From: Ramazzottius varieornatus
Lineage: Eukaryota; Tardigrada; Eutardigrada; Parachela; Ramazzottiidae
Direction: 5' to 3'
DNA length: 64,000 bases
Assembly: GCA_001949185.1 (NCBI GenBank)
Contig: BDGG01000015.1
Coordinates: 786,314-850,313, forward strand
The notes under the pieces were generated by a model, which was not told where the DNA came from, did no database searches, and worked only from the letters and a program-made list of their open reading frames with translations. How positions within the stretch are numbered: the stretch's first letter is position 1; every line of letters starts with the position of its first letter. Positions 24,729 through 37,000 of the stretch are shown here, piece after piece. Both the position numbers and the translations under genes were made by a program.

Positions 24729-27700
24729 ATGACTTTGTCGGGCCGAGAAGCCGTGGAAGTTGCCACTCGGGTAAGGAAAGGACTCAGCTCCTGTTGGCGT
24801 TTTCCGTGCTCTAAGAATCTTCCTGACATAGGTCGGCCAGTTGATGCGTGAAGCCAATGCTTTACAAAGTGTCCCGGGACGAGAAGATGCCCGACTCCAG
24901 CTTTTACGTGCTGTAAGTCTTGCCAGGTTGCGCAATACGTCATGCCTGCTGTGCACTCGTAACGTCATACGCTAGACCTTGTGCATCTTTCTGATTTTCC
25001 TCCTTTTCCGGTCGAGAACCCTGATGTGTGTTTCAGGCGAAAGACATCATCCTAGAAAAGAATCTCGACCTCATCGACAACTTCTGGAAAGAAATGACCG
25101 ATACATCGAAAGAAAAGTCAACGAGTTTGGTGGTTTTCTGTCTCGACTGGATGCGAGAAGCTTGGTAAAAAGCGCCCTATACCTTCTCTCAAGATGCGAG
25201 TTGCCAATTTCTTTTCGCTGAATTCTTATGTATTCTGCTTTGGTGTTTTCAGTGCGGTTGAACCTACTTACCTGAAACCTACTCGTCTGATACTGTTTGA
25301 CTTGCTGGAACACCAGTCCGCCATTGTGCAAAAGCAGAGCCTAATGACGACCTTGTTGCTGTACCAGGATGCCTACCGGGTACGCCTGTTGACTTCTGAT
25401 CCTCCATGAATCGTTTCTTTGTCCCTGAATGTATGTTTGTGTTCCAGTATATAACATTGCCCTCCACAAAGGAGAAAGATGCAGAAGTTGTATGGACAGA
25501 GTTAGCGGAAATCAAGAAGCTTGTCATCAGTCCGTTGGAGATAGGCGGTTTCGAGTTCGCCGGAATGCATCTTGCCAAGCGCCTTCTAACGTACAAGTTC
25601 ATCGAAAGTGTTATCATGTGCCAGAGCCCCCGGGATCCGGTAAGTAAAATGCGCTACCGTTGTGGAAAGTATGGGCAGCTCGGCAAAGTCGACAAGATCG
25701 GTTTTTTAAGCGGCGCACGGTTGCAGTGGTAGTGGCTGGTAGCGTGCGCCATCAATTCAGAGCTGGTTTCTTTTTCAGAGCGTCCCCACAAGGAACGACA
25801 ACGAAGACCGGTCAAGTTCTTTGGATATGCCGACCCGGTTGCAGTTTACCTCGAAAGAGAAGGTCGAGGCGGAAGGGATAAAGCTGCTGCAGATCCTTGA
25901 AGACTGCCTGATGCTTCCTCAACCAGAAATTACCTAGTAAAAAATACTAGCGGAGACCTTGTTTTGAATTTGAAATGGGTCAAATTTGTTCTTGCTGTTT
26001 AGCATTGACCGTGAAAGTATTTGCGGGTGCCTGTTTCATCTTGCGCGTCGGAGGCCGCAGTTTCTGCCACGAGTCATTCAGAGGATCGAGTTTTTAAACA
26101 CAAATATCCCCAGGAGTATCAACAAAGTAGGCACTGAAAGTCTACGGAAGTATTTCCGGGCCAGCTTGATAAATATCCTGAGACGTTCCGATGATGGTGA
26201 CATGCTGGCCCGTATAGCCGACTTCCTGGCGACCCTGGGTCTGACTCCGCTTGAGGCAAGTGCCATAACAGGAGACTTTCACTCACAGGCTCAATAATCT
26301 TTCATGTCTTTCCAGATCAACCGAATACGACCAAAGTTACAAGAAGCACTGAAGCAAAAACGTCCAACGACGGAATCCGAGCTACCTGCCAAACGACTGA
26401 AGGTAGCATCTCGTCGATGTGGCTGATCGTAGCTTCCACGAATGTATCTTTGTTTTACAGATGGAAGGCAGTTCGGAAAGTACCTCGAGTGACCTCGTCG
26501 GGACAGACCTTCAAGCACTGGCCATGGACCTCAACATGAAAGCCCTTATGTCTAAAATAACACCACAGAAAGTCCTAAAACTTCTCCGTTCGAATTTGGT
26601 ACATAGTAACCACTATAAAACGTCGTTTCGCGATGGTTCACTCTTTTGTCGCTTTTACTGTTCTGTTCTGTCTTTCCAAAAGCATGGCTATGAAAAGAAC
26701 AAGATCGAGCTGTCTGTTATTGTTGTAGACGAAGGTGCCGACAAAGATGCCAGCGTACTTCACGTCGGTGTACATTCCCATGGGTCGCAAGTCCGACGAG
26801 GAGATGGTGCAATTACTAGCTCGTCGGATGGCCGAGCAGATGGTGGCGGCTTCCGTCGGTCCCGGCCCTGCTGAGATCGCTCGACGGAAGGCCGAAGAGC
26901 AGTCGCTGGCCAACCTCATGAAGAACTCGCAGCCGGACGACTCTGACGCTCAGCCCATATCGTCCGTCCTGACACGCGGTCCCAGCCTGACCGCCCAGCA
27001 GCACAAAGAAACCATGGAGGATGATGGAGAGGCCAGTGACGAGGAAGAGAAGCCACATGTCATCTCAGACACGCAAGAAACGCCCGAGGTCTTCAAGGCC
27101 ACCGACAAGGCCTTCCACGTCAACGAGATCACCGAACCCATACTTAACGACGACAGAGGCAACGCCATACTGTCCATTGTCAATGAGCTGATTAGCAATG
27201 ATGGCAATGTCTTGAATGCTTCTGGGGAATACTTGTACCATAAGTGTCTGATACGCTTCGCTGTCAAAGTCGGCATTGACGCTCTTCGAGACCGTAAGAT
27301 TTTCTTCCCTCTGCTTTCAAGCTCGTGCTTCAGTAATTCTAAAACTGCAAGGTCGGCAAACCAGATGCACAAGATAGCCTGGTGCAAGTGGCGCATATTA
27401 GCAGGGTTTTGGGCCAAGAGTGTGCGTCACTAGGAAAAGCAACACTTAACCAGTTTAACTGTTGTTGCAAGTTGCGCATTTTGGTATTATTGTTGGCTGG
27501 AACAGTGCGCCACTTAAAATGGCCATCTTGTGCGTTTCATTTGCCCTACAGCATTTCCAGTCTTGATTGCCTGTTTTCTGGATGCAGGTATAATGAAGTA
27601 CATTTTGGAGGATATCGGTACGCGAGCTGAGCTAGCTTTCCGTTGGATCTACGAAGAATACGCGCTGGCCAGGCAGCTGAAGCGCGACCCGGATTTCCAC

Positions 27701-30470
27701 TTGGCGCCAGAAGCCGACGAACTGCAGCGGTATGATGACTGCCTGGCCAAATTCATCCGGGGATTCATCGACCATGCCGAATACCGAGAAGGGTAAAAAA
27801 GGTTCCTTCTGATATAACAACAGTCCTATAGTCTCCCCATGTTTGCAGGTTGGTGTCGGCGTTGTACTTGGAAGTGCCGTTGGTGACGGAGGGAGCCATC
27901 AGCCTCCTGCACTACTACTGCGCCGAACGCAGTCTGCACGGCGCTATGCGTCTCATCCAGAAGCTGGTGACAGCCCGACCCAACAGCGTGCAGTACATCA
28001 CTCCAGCGTTGGAGATGACGCTGCACCAACGCAAGGACCTACAAACCCAAGCCGTACAAACATGCGTGAAAATCTACGGCAGCATTCCGGAGCTACGTGA
28101 AACCATCAAAGTATGTCTCCTAATTCTTCTCAACTGATGCCCGTCACTGTTTTACTCACTGAATGGTACTTGTCAACAGGATTACGCCGTGGAGTCCATC
28201 AAGCTATTGAACGACCCAGTGAAGCCGCCTGCTTGGTTCTTCAGTGACAAGTTCGGTCGAGGAGCTCAGCTGGAAGACTACGCCTGGACCGAAGAATACC
28301 AAAAGCTGTGTACGACCCTCTTCACCGGTCTTCTTTCCGAAGACCCAACATTCCTTCCTACACTGGGTGAAATCTACGTCAAGCACCCTAGTGACGTCAA
28401 GAAGACCATTTTCAAAGTCATCGAACAACCCGTAAGTACAAATAATGTTGAATCGGCCTAACTGGACCTTCCAGTCAAAAGTAGAAAAGTACATTACGTC
28501 AGCCAAAATGAAACAACAGACAGATCATTTCGGTTGAGCATTCTACATTGGTTGTATAGTATTGGAGTTTGAAGTTATTAGAGATGGCTGCTGTCGAACT
28601 TGCCAGATCTGCCGAAAGTGTGTCTTTTTGCTACGGGTGTCTCACATTGCAGATGAAGACCATTGGTATGAACGCACCCGAAGTTCTCCTCTTCGTTCGA
28701 AACCCTCCGCCGGGCAGCGAGTCCTTGGTTTTGAGGATCATCCACTTGCTGACAGAAACACGTTAGTTCTCCTTGAATAGGCTTCTCATTGGTGTGCTCT
28801 TAAACGAATCTAGCCGTTGTTGTTGTTGCTGTGAGTAGATCCAGCCACGCCGGAACTGATCAGCAGTATTCAGAGCTTGTACACCGAGCGCATCCCCGAC
28901 GTCCGATTCCTCATACCCATCCTCAACGGCCTTCCCAAGAAGGACATCCTGGCTGCTCTACCCAAACTGATCAAGCTCAACCCGGCCCTCGTCCAGGAAG
29001 TCTTCCATCGACTCCTTGGCACCGGAAAGCACAAACATGGTAAACTAAGCTCGTGCAGAATGACACAAGAACAAAATCCACGATCATATTTAGTAAATAT
29101 CGCAGAAATTCGGCTAATATCGATTAGCCTCATGCTGCTTGCTATCAATACTATATAGCTACAATTTATAAATAAAGTTACAAGAGATCATTCAGGAGGT
29201 TAACTGATGGCTATTTGTTGGCTTTAGACGCGGTACAGCGTAAGCCGTCGGTAACACCAGCGGAGGTTCTGATTGAGCTGCACAGGATCGATCTGACCAA
29301 GGCCGATGCGCAGACGCTGATGAAAGCAACGGGGCTGTGCTTGGCCGAGAAAGACATGTATCCGCAGGATATCATGGTCTTCATCCTCAAAACCCTCATC
29401 GACATGGAACCGCTTCCTTTTCTTCTCATGCGGACCATCCTTCAAACGCTAACCATGTACCCGCAAACCAGGTCCTTCGTCATGAACATTCTACAACGAC
29501 TTATTTCCAAAGAGGTAATTTTTCATGTAAATTGTCGTTTTTCTAATTATTTTATTTTTTATTTCAGTATTATTTTGATATATGGATGTTGTTTTAATAA
29601 GTATTTTGGTTTGAATTCTTAAATAGGTGTGGAATATTCCGGTTTTGTGGGATGGTTTCGTCAAGTGTTGCGAGAAGACAGTTCCTCAGTCCTTTCCGGT
29701 CCTGCTGATGATTCCTGCCGAGAAGCTTCTTCCGATCCTAGAGAAAAACCCCGTACAGCTCAAGACGGGATTGAAACAGCACGTCGCCACGATGAACGTT
29801 CGACAACGAGGTCTCATGAACCCGCGAACGCTCAGTGTCGTCGAGTACGGCACGTTGCAACTTCCGGACGGCGCCGAAGAACGAAATCCGGTGGAGCTGG
29901 CCGCTGTGATAAACCCTCTGCCCAGCATGAACGGTCAAAGAGGAAACAACAATACAAGTACGTTGAAAATACCGAACCCGGAAATGAAGAAACTAAGCAA
30001 ATAGGGAGATCGGCGAACAGACTCGGCAAAAACGTCTTCTCCAAGTGGCGCACGCTGTCAGCCTTAGATACTGAAAGTCTGCGCTACTTGGGAAAACACT
30101 CAAACTGGCGTTCGCCCAAGTGGCGCACTTGTCAATGTTTTTCGGCCGGAAGCGTGCGCCACTTGAAAAAACAAGATGGTCGAGTTTGCTTGCCCAGGGT
30201 CGAGTTTCCATAATTGTATGTTTATTTGGATGTTGTTTATTTCCAGTTGTGCTTAAAATCGAGGAGACGCCGGAAGAAGAAGCTGCTTCCACCCTGTCCG
30301 ACCAAGCTGAAGAGAATGGAGCAGACTCGAACCACGAAGCTCCGGACAGCGCCGACGAAGAAGCCACCATGTTTATCAAGATGGAGGACAGTGACGACGA
30401 CGAGACGCCCAGCTCGCCCGTCCAAACCTCTTCGTCCCCAGTACCTCCATTAGGCGACTCTGCAGAATGA
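24729..30470 (+). CDS. SYMPK: Symplekin, pre-mRNA 3'-end processing scaffold
   Basis: Eighteen exons (24729-24770, 24832-24912, 25037-25164, 25253-25379, 25448-25639, 25779-25936, 26003-26255, 26316-26402, 26461-26598, 26729-27293, 27588-27792, 27849-28110, 28180-28431, 28653-28761, 28839-29039, 29228-29514, 29627-29957, 30247-30470) join in phase to 1213 aa, close to human length (about 1270). N-terminal HEAT repeats ([19 protein letters not shown] start) are followed by a charged linker and the symplekin C-terminal domain: [78 protein letters not shown]. The C-terminus is an acidic tail. Family role: scaffold of CPSF/CstF and the histone pre-mRNA cleavage complex in the nucleus; the N-domain binds Ssu72. 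Exon 7 ends in a GC donor (26256-26257). Confidence 0.97.
25707..25755. repeat. Hairpin repeat, single unit
   Basis: In symplekin intron 5 (25640-25778), with left flank CTCGGCAAAGTCGACAAGAT. Confidence 0.85.
27385..27516. repeat. Hairpin repeat, 2 diverged units (27385-27433, 27478-27516)
   Basis: In symplekin intron 10 (27294-27587). The second unit is recognised mainly by its centre (TATTGTTGGCTGGAA) and its right arm. Confidence 0.75.
30042..30165. repeat. Hairpin repeat, 2 units (30042-30090, 30117-30165)
   Basis: In the last symplekin intron (29958-30246), flanked by ACTCGGCAAAAACG and GGTCGAGTTTGCTTGCCC. The two centres are in opposite orientations. Confidence 0.85.
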
Positions 30471-30516
30471 TTACAACGCTCTTCTCGAGACCTTTTTCGC
30501 CTTTCTTCGTGTTTAG

Positions 30517-30522
30517 AATAAA
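30517..30522 (+). terminator. Poly(A) signal AATAAA of symplekin
   Basis: Canonical hexamer 46 nt after the symplekin stop codon. Confidence 0.6.
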
Positions 30523-30922
30523 ACCGTTTGGATGTTTGACTGTAGTTGGGAAAGTTGTGGCAGTGAATTTTAACCAATATGTGTCTCTGAGGACGTCACT
30601 GCGAACTTTGGAGATATCCGCAGTTCTTTTATTCTGAGCTGTATTACTGTTATGACCTGTTTCAAGGTTGGCATGATAGCGAGCATAAAGCTGGAGAACC
30701 GAGCGATGAAAGGCTCCACAGCCAGAAATTATCGCCTCGATGTGTGATTTGGTGTGAAGGTAAATACGCTTTATAGCTGAGTTTGTGGACAAGAACGCTG
30801 GTTAACGTGGACGGATGCGAAATTTACGAAGTCTACGCGTACTCGTCCTGAACTGGGGTTTCGAAACAATGTGCTTTGTGAGGTCTTCCTGGTTTCACTT
30901 CCGGGTCTGATTTTCGCTGGAT

Positions 30923-31670
30923 ATGGCAACTCGAACCGGGAGCACTTTCTCCGTTGTGATACCTGTTAAGACTGAGATCGGTCCTGCTGTAATTCAACGA
31001 AAAGGCCGATTGAATACACTTGGCATACTGCAGCTAATTTTGGGATTGAATATGTTTCTGCAGGAAGTACCTGGTAAGTTTCTCGTTCCATATCCTGCCC
31101 CCGACTCACCGCCAGCTGTTTTCTGGACCGATGTACATGGTCCTCGTCGAAATTCAAACGTGGAAGCTCGCCGTCTGAAGTAGCGCACGCTCCCAGCCAA
31201 TAACACCATATGTATGCGCCACTGGGAATTACAATCTTGATATATTCTTCCCCGGCTTTCCAAATCCGCCCTGCTTTTTTTTCGTAGACATCATCTTCAC
31301 CAGACCGGAGTCCGCAGATGCTTACTTTTATATGGGCTTCTGGTCAGGGTTCTTGCACATGTGGTCGGGTTCGATGAGCTTGTACACTGCCAGCTTTTCC
31401 ATCAAGCGACCTTCAAAGCTCATCACGTTAAGCGCAACCCTTCTCAATATTATTCTGGCCTTTACAAATTTCCTATTTTGTTTACTCCACATCGTCGCTG
31501 TGGAATCAGCCGCTATTTTGTACAGAGGCGATCGTCGCTTAGTTCTTGTCTCAACTTGGACCCGTGGTATGCTCTTTTGCATGTTTCTCTTCCCTGTCAC
31601 AGTCATATCCACCCACGATTCTTTCCGTCTCATTCCCCGCAAACCGGCATTACCAGAGCTGTCCCGATAA
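30923..31670 (+). CDS. Small CD20/MS4A-like four-helix membrane protein
   Basis: Exons 30923-31073 and 31288-31670 join in phase 1 to 177 aa. Four hydrophobic stretches are visible: LNTLGILQLILGLNMFL, FWSGFLHMWSGSMSLYTA, LITLSATLLNIILAFTNFLF and MLFCMFLFPVTVIS. The arrangement (a G-x-LQ-ILG helix 1, then FWxG...SGSxS, then a KPSKLIT turn and helix 3 with N-x-x-L) resembles the CD20/MS4A-like (tetraspan MS4A) family, a loosely conserved set of plasma-membrane proteins. Assignment is by pattern only, and the 3' end could be spliced further. A hairpin repeat lies in the single intron. Confidence 0.6.
31177..31225. repeat. Hairpin repeat, single unit
   Basis: GAAGTAGCGCACGCTCCCAG ... TATGCGCCACTGGG with centre CCAGCCAATAACACC, in the intron of the MS4A-like gene. 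Confidence 0.85.
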
Positions 31671-34002
31671 AAGTCCAGCGTTACGCCGACGTACTCAAGT
31701 AAATCATTTGGACTTTATTTCCAGCGGGTTATACGTCAGGTCTCCATTTATTTGATTGTGTGGGGATTCGGCGGAGACATTTAGCTGTCTAGGACAATAT
31801 CCGATATTAGAGGACCTGACATGTCACACCCTTCTTTTGTGTAAGGGATCGGTCTTGGATCTGCTAGTCAGCGCTCTGATTCCATTCAATAAACTCAGAA
31901 GCCGCCGCCGTTACATAACGCGAAAACTTTGCTCCTTTGGACCCTCGCACAAGCATATTATATTATAGCGTCAACCTTGCCGTCAATCGACACGTCAACT
32001 TGCGAACTCAAGAATACTGACCCTCCTCAGGCTTTAACACCTGCCCCGAGGCTCAAAACCGCTCTTACGTTCTTCCACGCTCCATTCGTAAAAGACTGGC
32101 CTTGGTTTCGGCATAGTCGCCGACAATGTCAAGGAATGAGATACAACTTGCGGATGATCGGCATGGAGTTTCAAGAGCTGGTGCGTAACTTCAGCGGGGA
32201 ACATAATTATGCTGACTGCGTAAAGTGGTTGACAGTACAGGCGTGTTGCTGGCTGGCCAGAAAGTTCTGTGGTACGACGTACTGAAAGTACGTTTATAGC
32301 GCCTGTTGGGCCATATATGTGTAAGGGCGGCGGAGGAGGGAGCGAAAGCTGTTTGCGAGCTGGGAGGTTGGGCGGAAACTGGAGATAGAACTATAAGAGA
32401 GGCGAGGGTACGACAAGAAGGTTAACTTGGGACGGCCAGTGAGTGGGGCAGTCGCAGGCTGGTAGTACCAATAGAGAGGAAGTGCGCATGGATTCCTCGC
32501 TGCCCGACGTTGCCAGCATTAATCTTTACGAGCGCTCCACACGTCATCCTACATCATCGTTTCCACACTCTGTTCTTACTTTGTGCTCTAGAGCAGACGT
32601 ACATCATTGGATCTTGACGGGTAGGCTTTCTTCTGTCCTGACACATTATACTCTGTCCTGAGCATGAATTAGGCATTGTTCATAAATCGATAGCTCTGCT
32701 CGAGATCTCTACGCGCATGCCCAGTCTCCCCAACAAATAATCAGGACTAAGTTTCGCACCGCCTGGACCACTAAAAGTCTCATCTGCACTCCATGCCTCA
32801 TCGATCACAAAACTGTAGCGAAATTTCCGAGGATATCATACGGAACTAAGCTGTCCATTACTGCTGTCCCACTGTGGAACTTTCATCCATCATATATTCT
32901 TCTTGACTTGCTCGTCCATGCACATTCAAAAGTTAGTTAATTTGAAATCAAACCGGAAAAGGCTGTGACATTATAGACAGGTGGAGTACACCTGGCCGTC
33001 ATCGGATTGCGGCTGGAAATCAGGCAACTGTGGAGCGGAGTGCGCGACTCGGTTGCCGATTAGGGACTGCGCTGACAGAAGGCAACAGCTGGCTGGATTC
33101 ATTAAGTATCCGCTTGACTGAACAATTATTACAGTCATTGAGCCACTGTGGAGCTTTATTTGTGATTACAGAGGATACGGCATGGTCCTTTCCCTTCGTC
33201 CCCATCAATAAGCTGACACAGTAAAGTCACTGATCCGCCATCATGGCACTGGCCAGCTCCTTGAAAATTAACGGACAATAGGGCAGATGATGGGCTAACC
33301 CCTACTGGCCTCCCAACATTCCTTTCTGCAATTTGACATCTTGGCCATGACGGCTTTCTGCAGCAACTGGTAGTGCCAGCCATGTTGTAATGAGAACTAC
33401 ATTTAATAAGATGGCAATCTGCCATACATCTTGTTTGATCGTTGTGCTCTTCCCATCATATTGCCGTTGTTCCACTTCACCGCTCTTGAACTACCGAATC
33501 AGCCTGCCGACTACTCGTTTTCAACTTGCTCTTATGACAGATGCTATCCCTTTGCCCTCTTTGCCCTTGCAACAGCGCTAGCGGGACCTCGGTTGGAAAA
33601 ACTTCGCTACGCGTAAGTTTGTCGCAGTAAAATTCAACTTGGTCAATCAAGGGCGCAAAATTTCGCTTGCTCATTGTCCTGCAAGTCACTCCACTCACGC
33701 GGCCAGAAACTGAGCAGGGAATCAGAAAACATACCTTTATTTGTGGTGTTGTACTGTCTCACAGGAAACACAATCTGAAAACGGAATATTATTTTGTCAA
33801 CCATGGGTCGTATTCAATGATTTCTCGCATCAGATGACCGTAGAAAAATGCCTGATTGTGCATGATCTCGTCCAGGCAATATTGTTCCAGCAGGATGGTG
33901 CCGTTGTGGATTGGCAGCATTTGAAATGACATTGAATATTTTTTACGGGCTGTGATTTGCAGGCTTGAGGATGGTACAAGTCGACATTACTCGGTGTAAA
34001 TA
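31671..34002. other. Intergenic region upstream of GluN1
   Basis: No supported gene. The longest frame (31929-32285, plus) has no recognisable domain or splice support. No family hairpins were seen, although flanking genes are full of them. Confidence 0.45.
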
Positions 34003-37000
34003 ATGCGGAGCTGTTGGGGTCGTCGTCGGAGCGATCCCTGGATGGTTTTCTCCAAGTCATCAGCATGGACAATTGTCTACATGATGACCAGCCTAAGCCT
34101 GCTTGGGCAGCTGACCCTTTCCCTGCCGATCAATATACACATTGGGGCATTGCTGGATAGCGAGGCGCATCGCCTCTTCCTGGCCCGGACGGTACAGGCC
34201 TTGAATCCGCTCCACTCCAGCTTCAACGTGCCGCGCATCTTGTCCGTCGAGGACACGGACTTGTCGCAAGAGTCCGCCGCCAACTCCTTGCTCTTCAACG
34301 CCAGCTCCATCATCGCTCATTCCAGCCCTATCCGTACGGCCCTGCTGATGTGCCGACACCTTCTCAATCATCCCGTCTACGCCATCCTCATCAGCCAACC
34401 AGCCAGCGGTTACCACTTATCGGCAGCTGCTGCATCCTACACCGCCGGCTTCTATCGCATCCCCATCCTCAGTATCAACAACCGCGAGTCCCTCTTTTCC
34501 GACAAGGTATTTATTGCCGCCAACAAGCTCACCTCAACCATTACGAGTCCGACAACAAATTCGACAATACTTTACGAGCCCCTGGGCAGAACACAGGGAT
34601 CGTTTTTGTCAGAATTAGCGTAGAGAATGGGCAAAATTAATCAAGGGATTCATTAAATTGACCTGTGTGCCAGCAAAATCAAGGGGTGGCTTCGTGGTTG
34701 ATATTTTTTTCCCTGCTCGTTTGGAGCGGCCATAATTTAGAAGAGCGATTCTTCCCAAGGGTAATAAATGAGTTGGCTGACTGTATTTTTCCAGACGCTA
34801 TAGCGATGTTTCCGTCTGGAACTTGCAACTAGGGATCTTGACTTGTCTAATGATTGCATGCCAACGTTATCCGGTCAAGAGAGCACGCTTGTTCGCCCCG
34901 GGTAGTGGTTGATGACTGGCTGGAAAAAATTGAAGTTGTTTCAAAATGAGCTGAAAATAGCCTTGTGTACGTCACTGCCAGGCGCAGCATGCATCGATTT
35001 TGGACCGTATTGATTCTGATCATGACGATGCTCTCAACTGACGATCACGCACCATGCCGGCTAAATTAATTCAACACTTTTCACATTGTGCATAGTTGGT
35101 AGTTCTACAAGATGCAGTGAGGCCCTTCGTTTAACGAACCGTGAAAAGCTCGAAATAACACTTAGCCCAGACTTGTGGGCGGAAAAGAAATAAGTCTCTC
35201 TTTTTGATGGTTGTCCCAGGTGGCGCACGCCTGCGGTGTTGTTGGCCAGAAGCGTGCGCCACTTGGGATAACACATTTCCCCAAGTTTGTTTGCCCAGTT
35301 TCTCATTTGAATTTGCTGATCGCTTTGGGTAGTTTTGAATACTTGAAGGTGTTACTGTTTGATTTTTACGCTGGAGTAGAGCTGGTTAAGGGAGTGTGGG
35401 GTTGGCTGGGTGGCACAGATCTGGAATTCCAGTAGAGACCAAGTGTCAGATTGGCATACGCGATATTCTTTCTGGAAAATGAAGCGCGATGACAACAAAG
35501 ACCCGTGCTGATGTTGCAGTCGTCACTTTGGATAAGATTTTGGAACACTCTGATTAGTTTTTTGTGCCGATGCCGGGGGCGGCAGTCGATACCACGATCA
35601 GAATAATTGAGCGCTCCAGCCCAGTGCCGTGCGCCGAAAATCGATAGGAGTTGTTGGAACTTGGGAAGTTGCTCACCCAGTACCATTCAAAGCGCTGTCA
35701 CCGGATTAAGACCCCTATCCTCCCAGTGAAAGCAATTGGGAAGATCCATAAATAACAAATTACTACGGAAAATTGAACTGTAGATAAGCCATCTGAAAGA
35801 TTGAGAGAACCCATCTCAACAAAGTTATCGGCAGTTTGATGGCCGGCGTGGGACTGTGCCAGCTTTTAGCAGTTTTCCATACTGCACCACTTTTATGGAA
35901 TACGTATCCTCGGTGCCGTTCGAATGTTTGTAGGAGACGGCAGTTTTGAGTCGTGAAGGCCGTCCAGCGTGATATTGCGCCATTCAGATTCGAGAAGGCG
36001 GCTGGCTTTAATTGTATCATTAGAAGGCTGCATGACAATTCAGAGCTCCAGCCTGTAAAATAGATCAAGAAGGGGAACGGTTCGTTTGGTGCTTCATGGT
36101 TGGTTTCAGATAAACTGCTAATCTGATTGTCGCAAGCGCAGACAGGATAGTTGGAGCAAACGTTTGGTTGGAGGGAACCGCTGGTTTGCCTTCGGGAGCT
36201 CGGTGCTTTTCTGAGTGGGGTGATGTAATGCAATTCCCAACCAGCAAGTGCGCCACCGTCCTCTCTTGCCTGATGATAATGGCTTTCCGATTTTCTGCCT
36301 TGCAAAGTAATGCACCGACCAGGCTCGCTTATTATCGTGATGGACCCATCCTATTTGCTCCCGAAGCCGCCACCCATTTTCCGAAGCGAAGGCGAAGCAT
36401 GGTTCTGCAGTGACGTCCTTGGCGCGTTTCGGCCTAATGAACTGAACAAATGCACGTGACGTCATTTGACCAGTCTTAATTTCGCGAAGCGTTGATTGCT
36501 CGATAATTTGATTAATTAGCGCGGTGTGGCTAATCTTTTAAGTGGCGCGCCTTTTCGGTGTTCTTGGCTTGTGCGTGCGCCACTTTTAACAACGAGCTGG
36601 TTCAGTTCATCTGCCCAGCTCTCGTTGATCCTTCCCCGTCCTTGATTCCTTGTCGATTCCTCGGAAAGTTTTGCAAAGTTGGTCTAGGAGAGAATAAGGG
36701 AAGGTGGACTGAATGGCGTTATTCTGTTTTTGCAGAATGTCCACAAGAGCTTTTTGCGGACAGTTTCTCCCTACTTCCACCAAGTGGATGGTTGGGTCAA
36801 GTTGTTGGCCCACTTTGGCTGGAAGAGCGTCATCGTTATTTCGTCCTCCAACCAAGATGGGCGCATGCTTTTCAACCGCCTGCAATCTCAAGTGGAGAAA
36901 CAGGAAATTGCGGTAAGATGAAGTGACAGCTAAATTGATCTGTCTAATAATTCCGGCGGAACATGACGGGTCTTAGACACTGTCAAATATGCCGTAAGTT

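Noticed and set aside
24716-24968. Two minus-strand frames over the symplekin start
   Set aside because: They are antisense shadows of symplekin exons 1 and 2, which align with the family in the plus direction.
31929-32285. 118-codon plus-strand frame downstream of the MS4A-like gene
   Set aside because: No domain, no splice signals, composition like random translated DNA.
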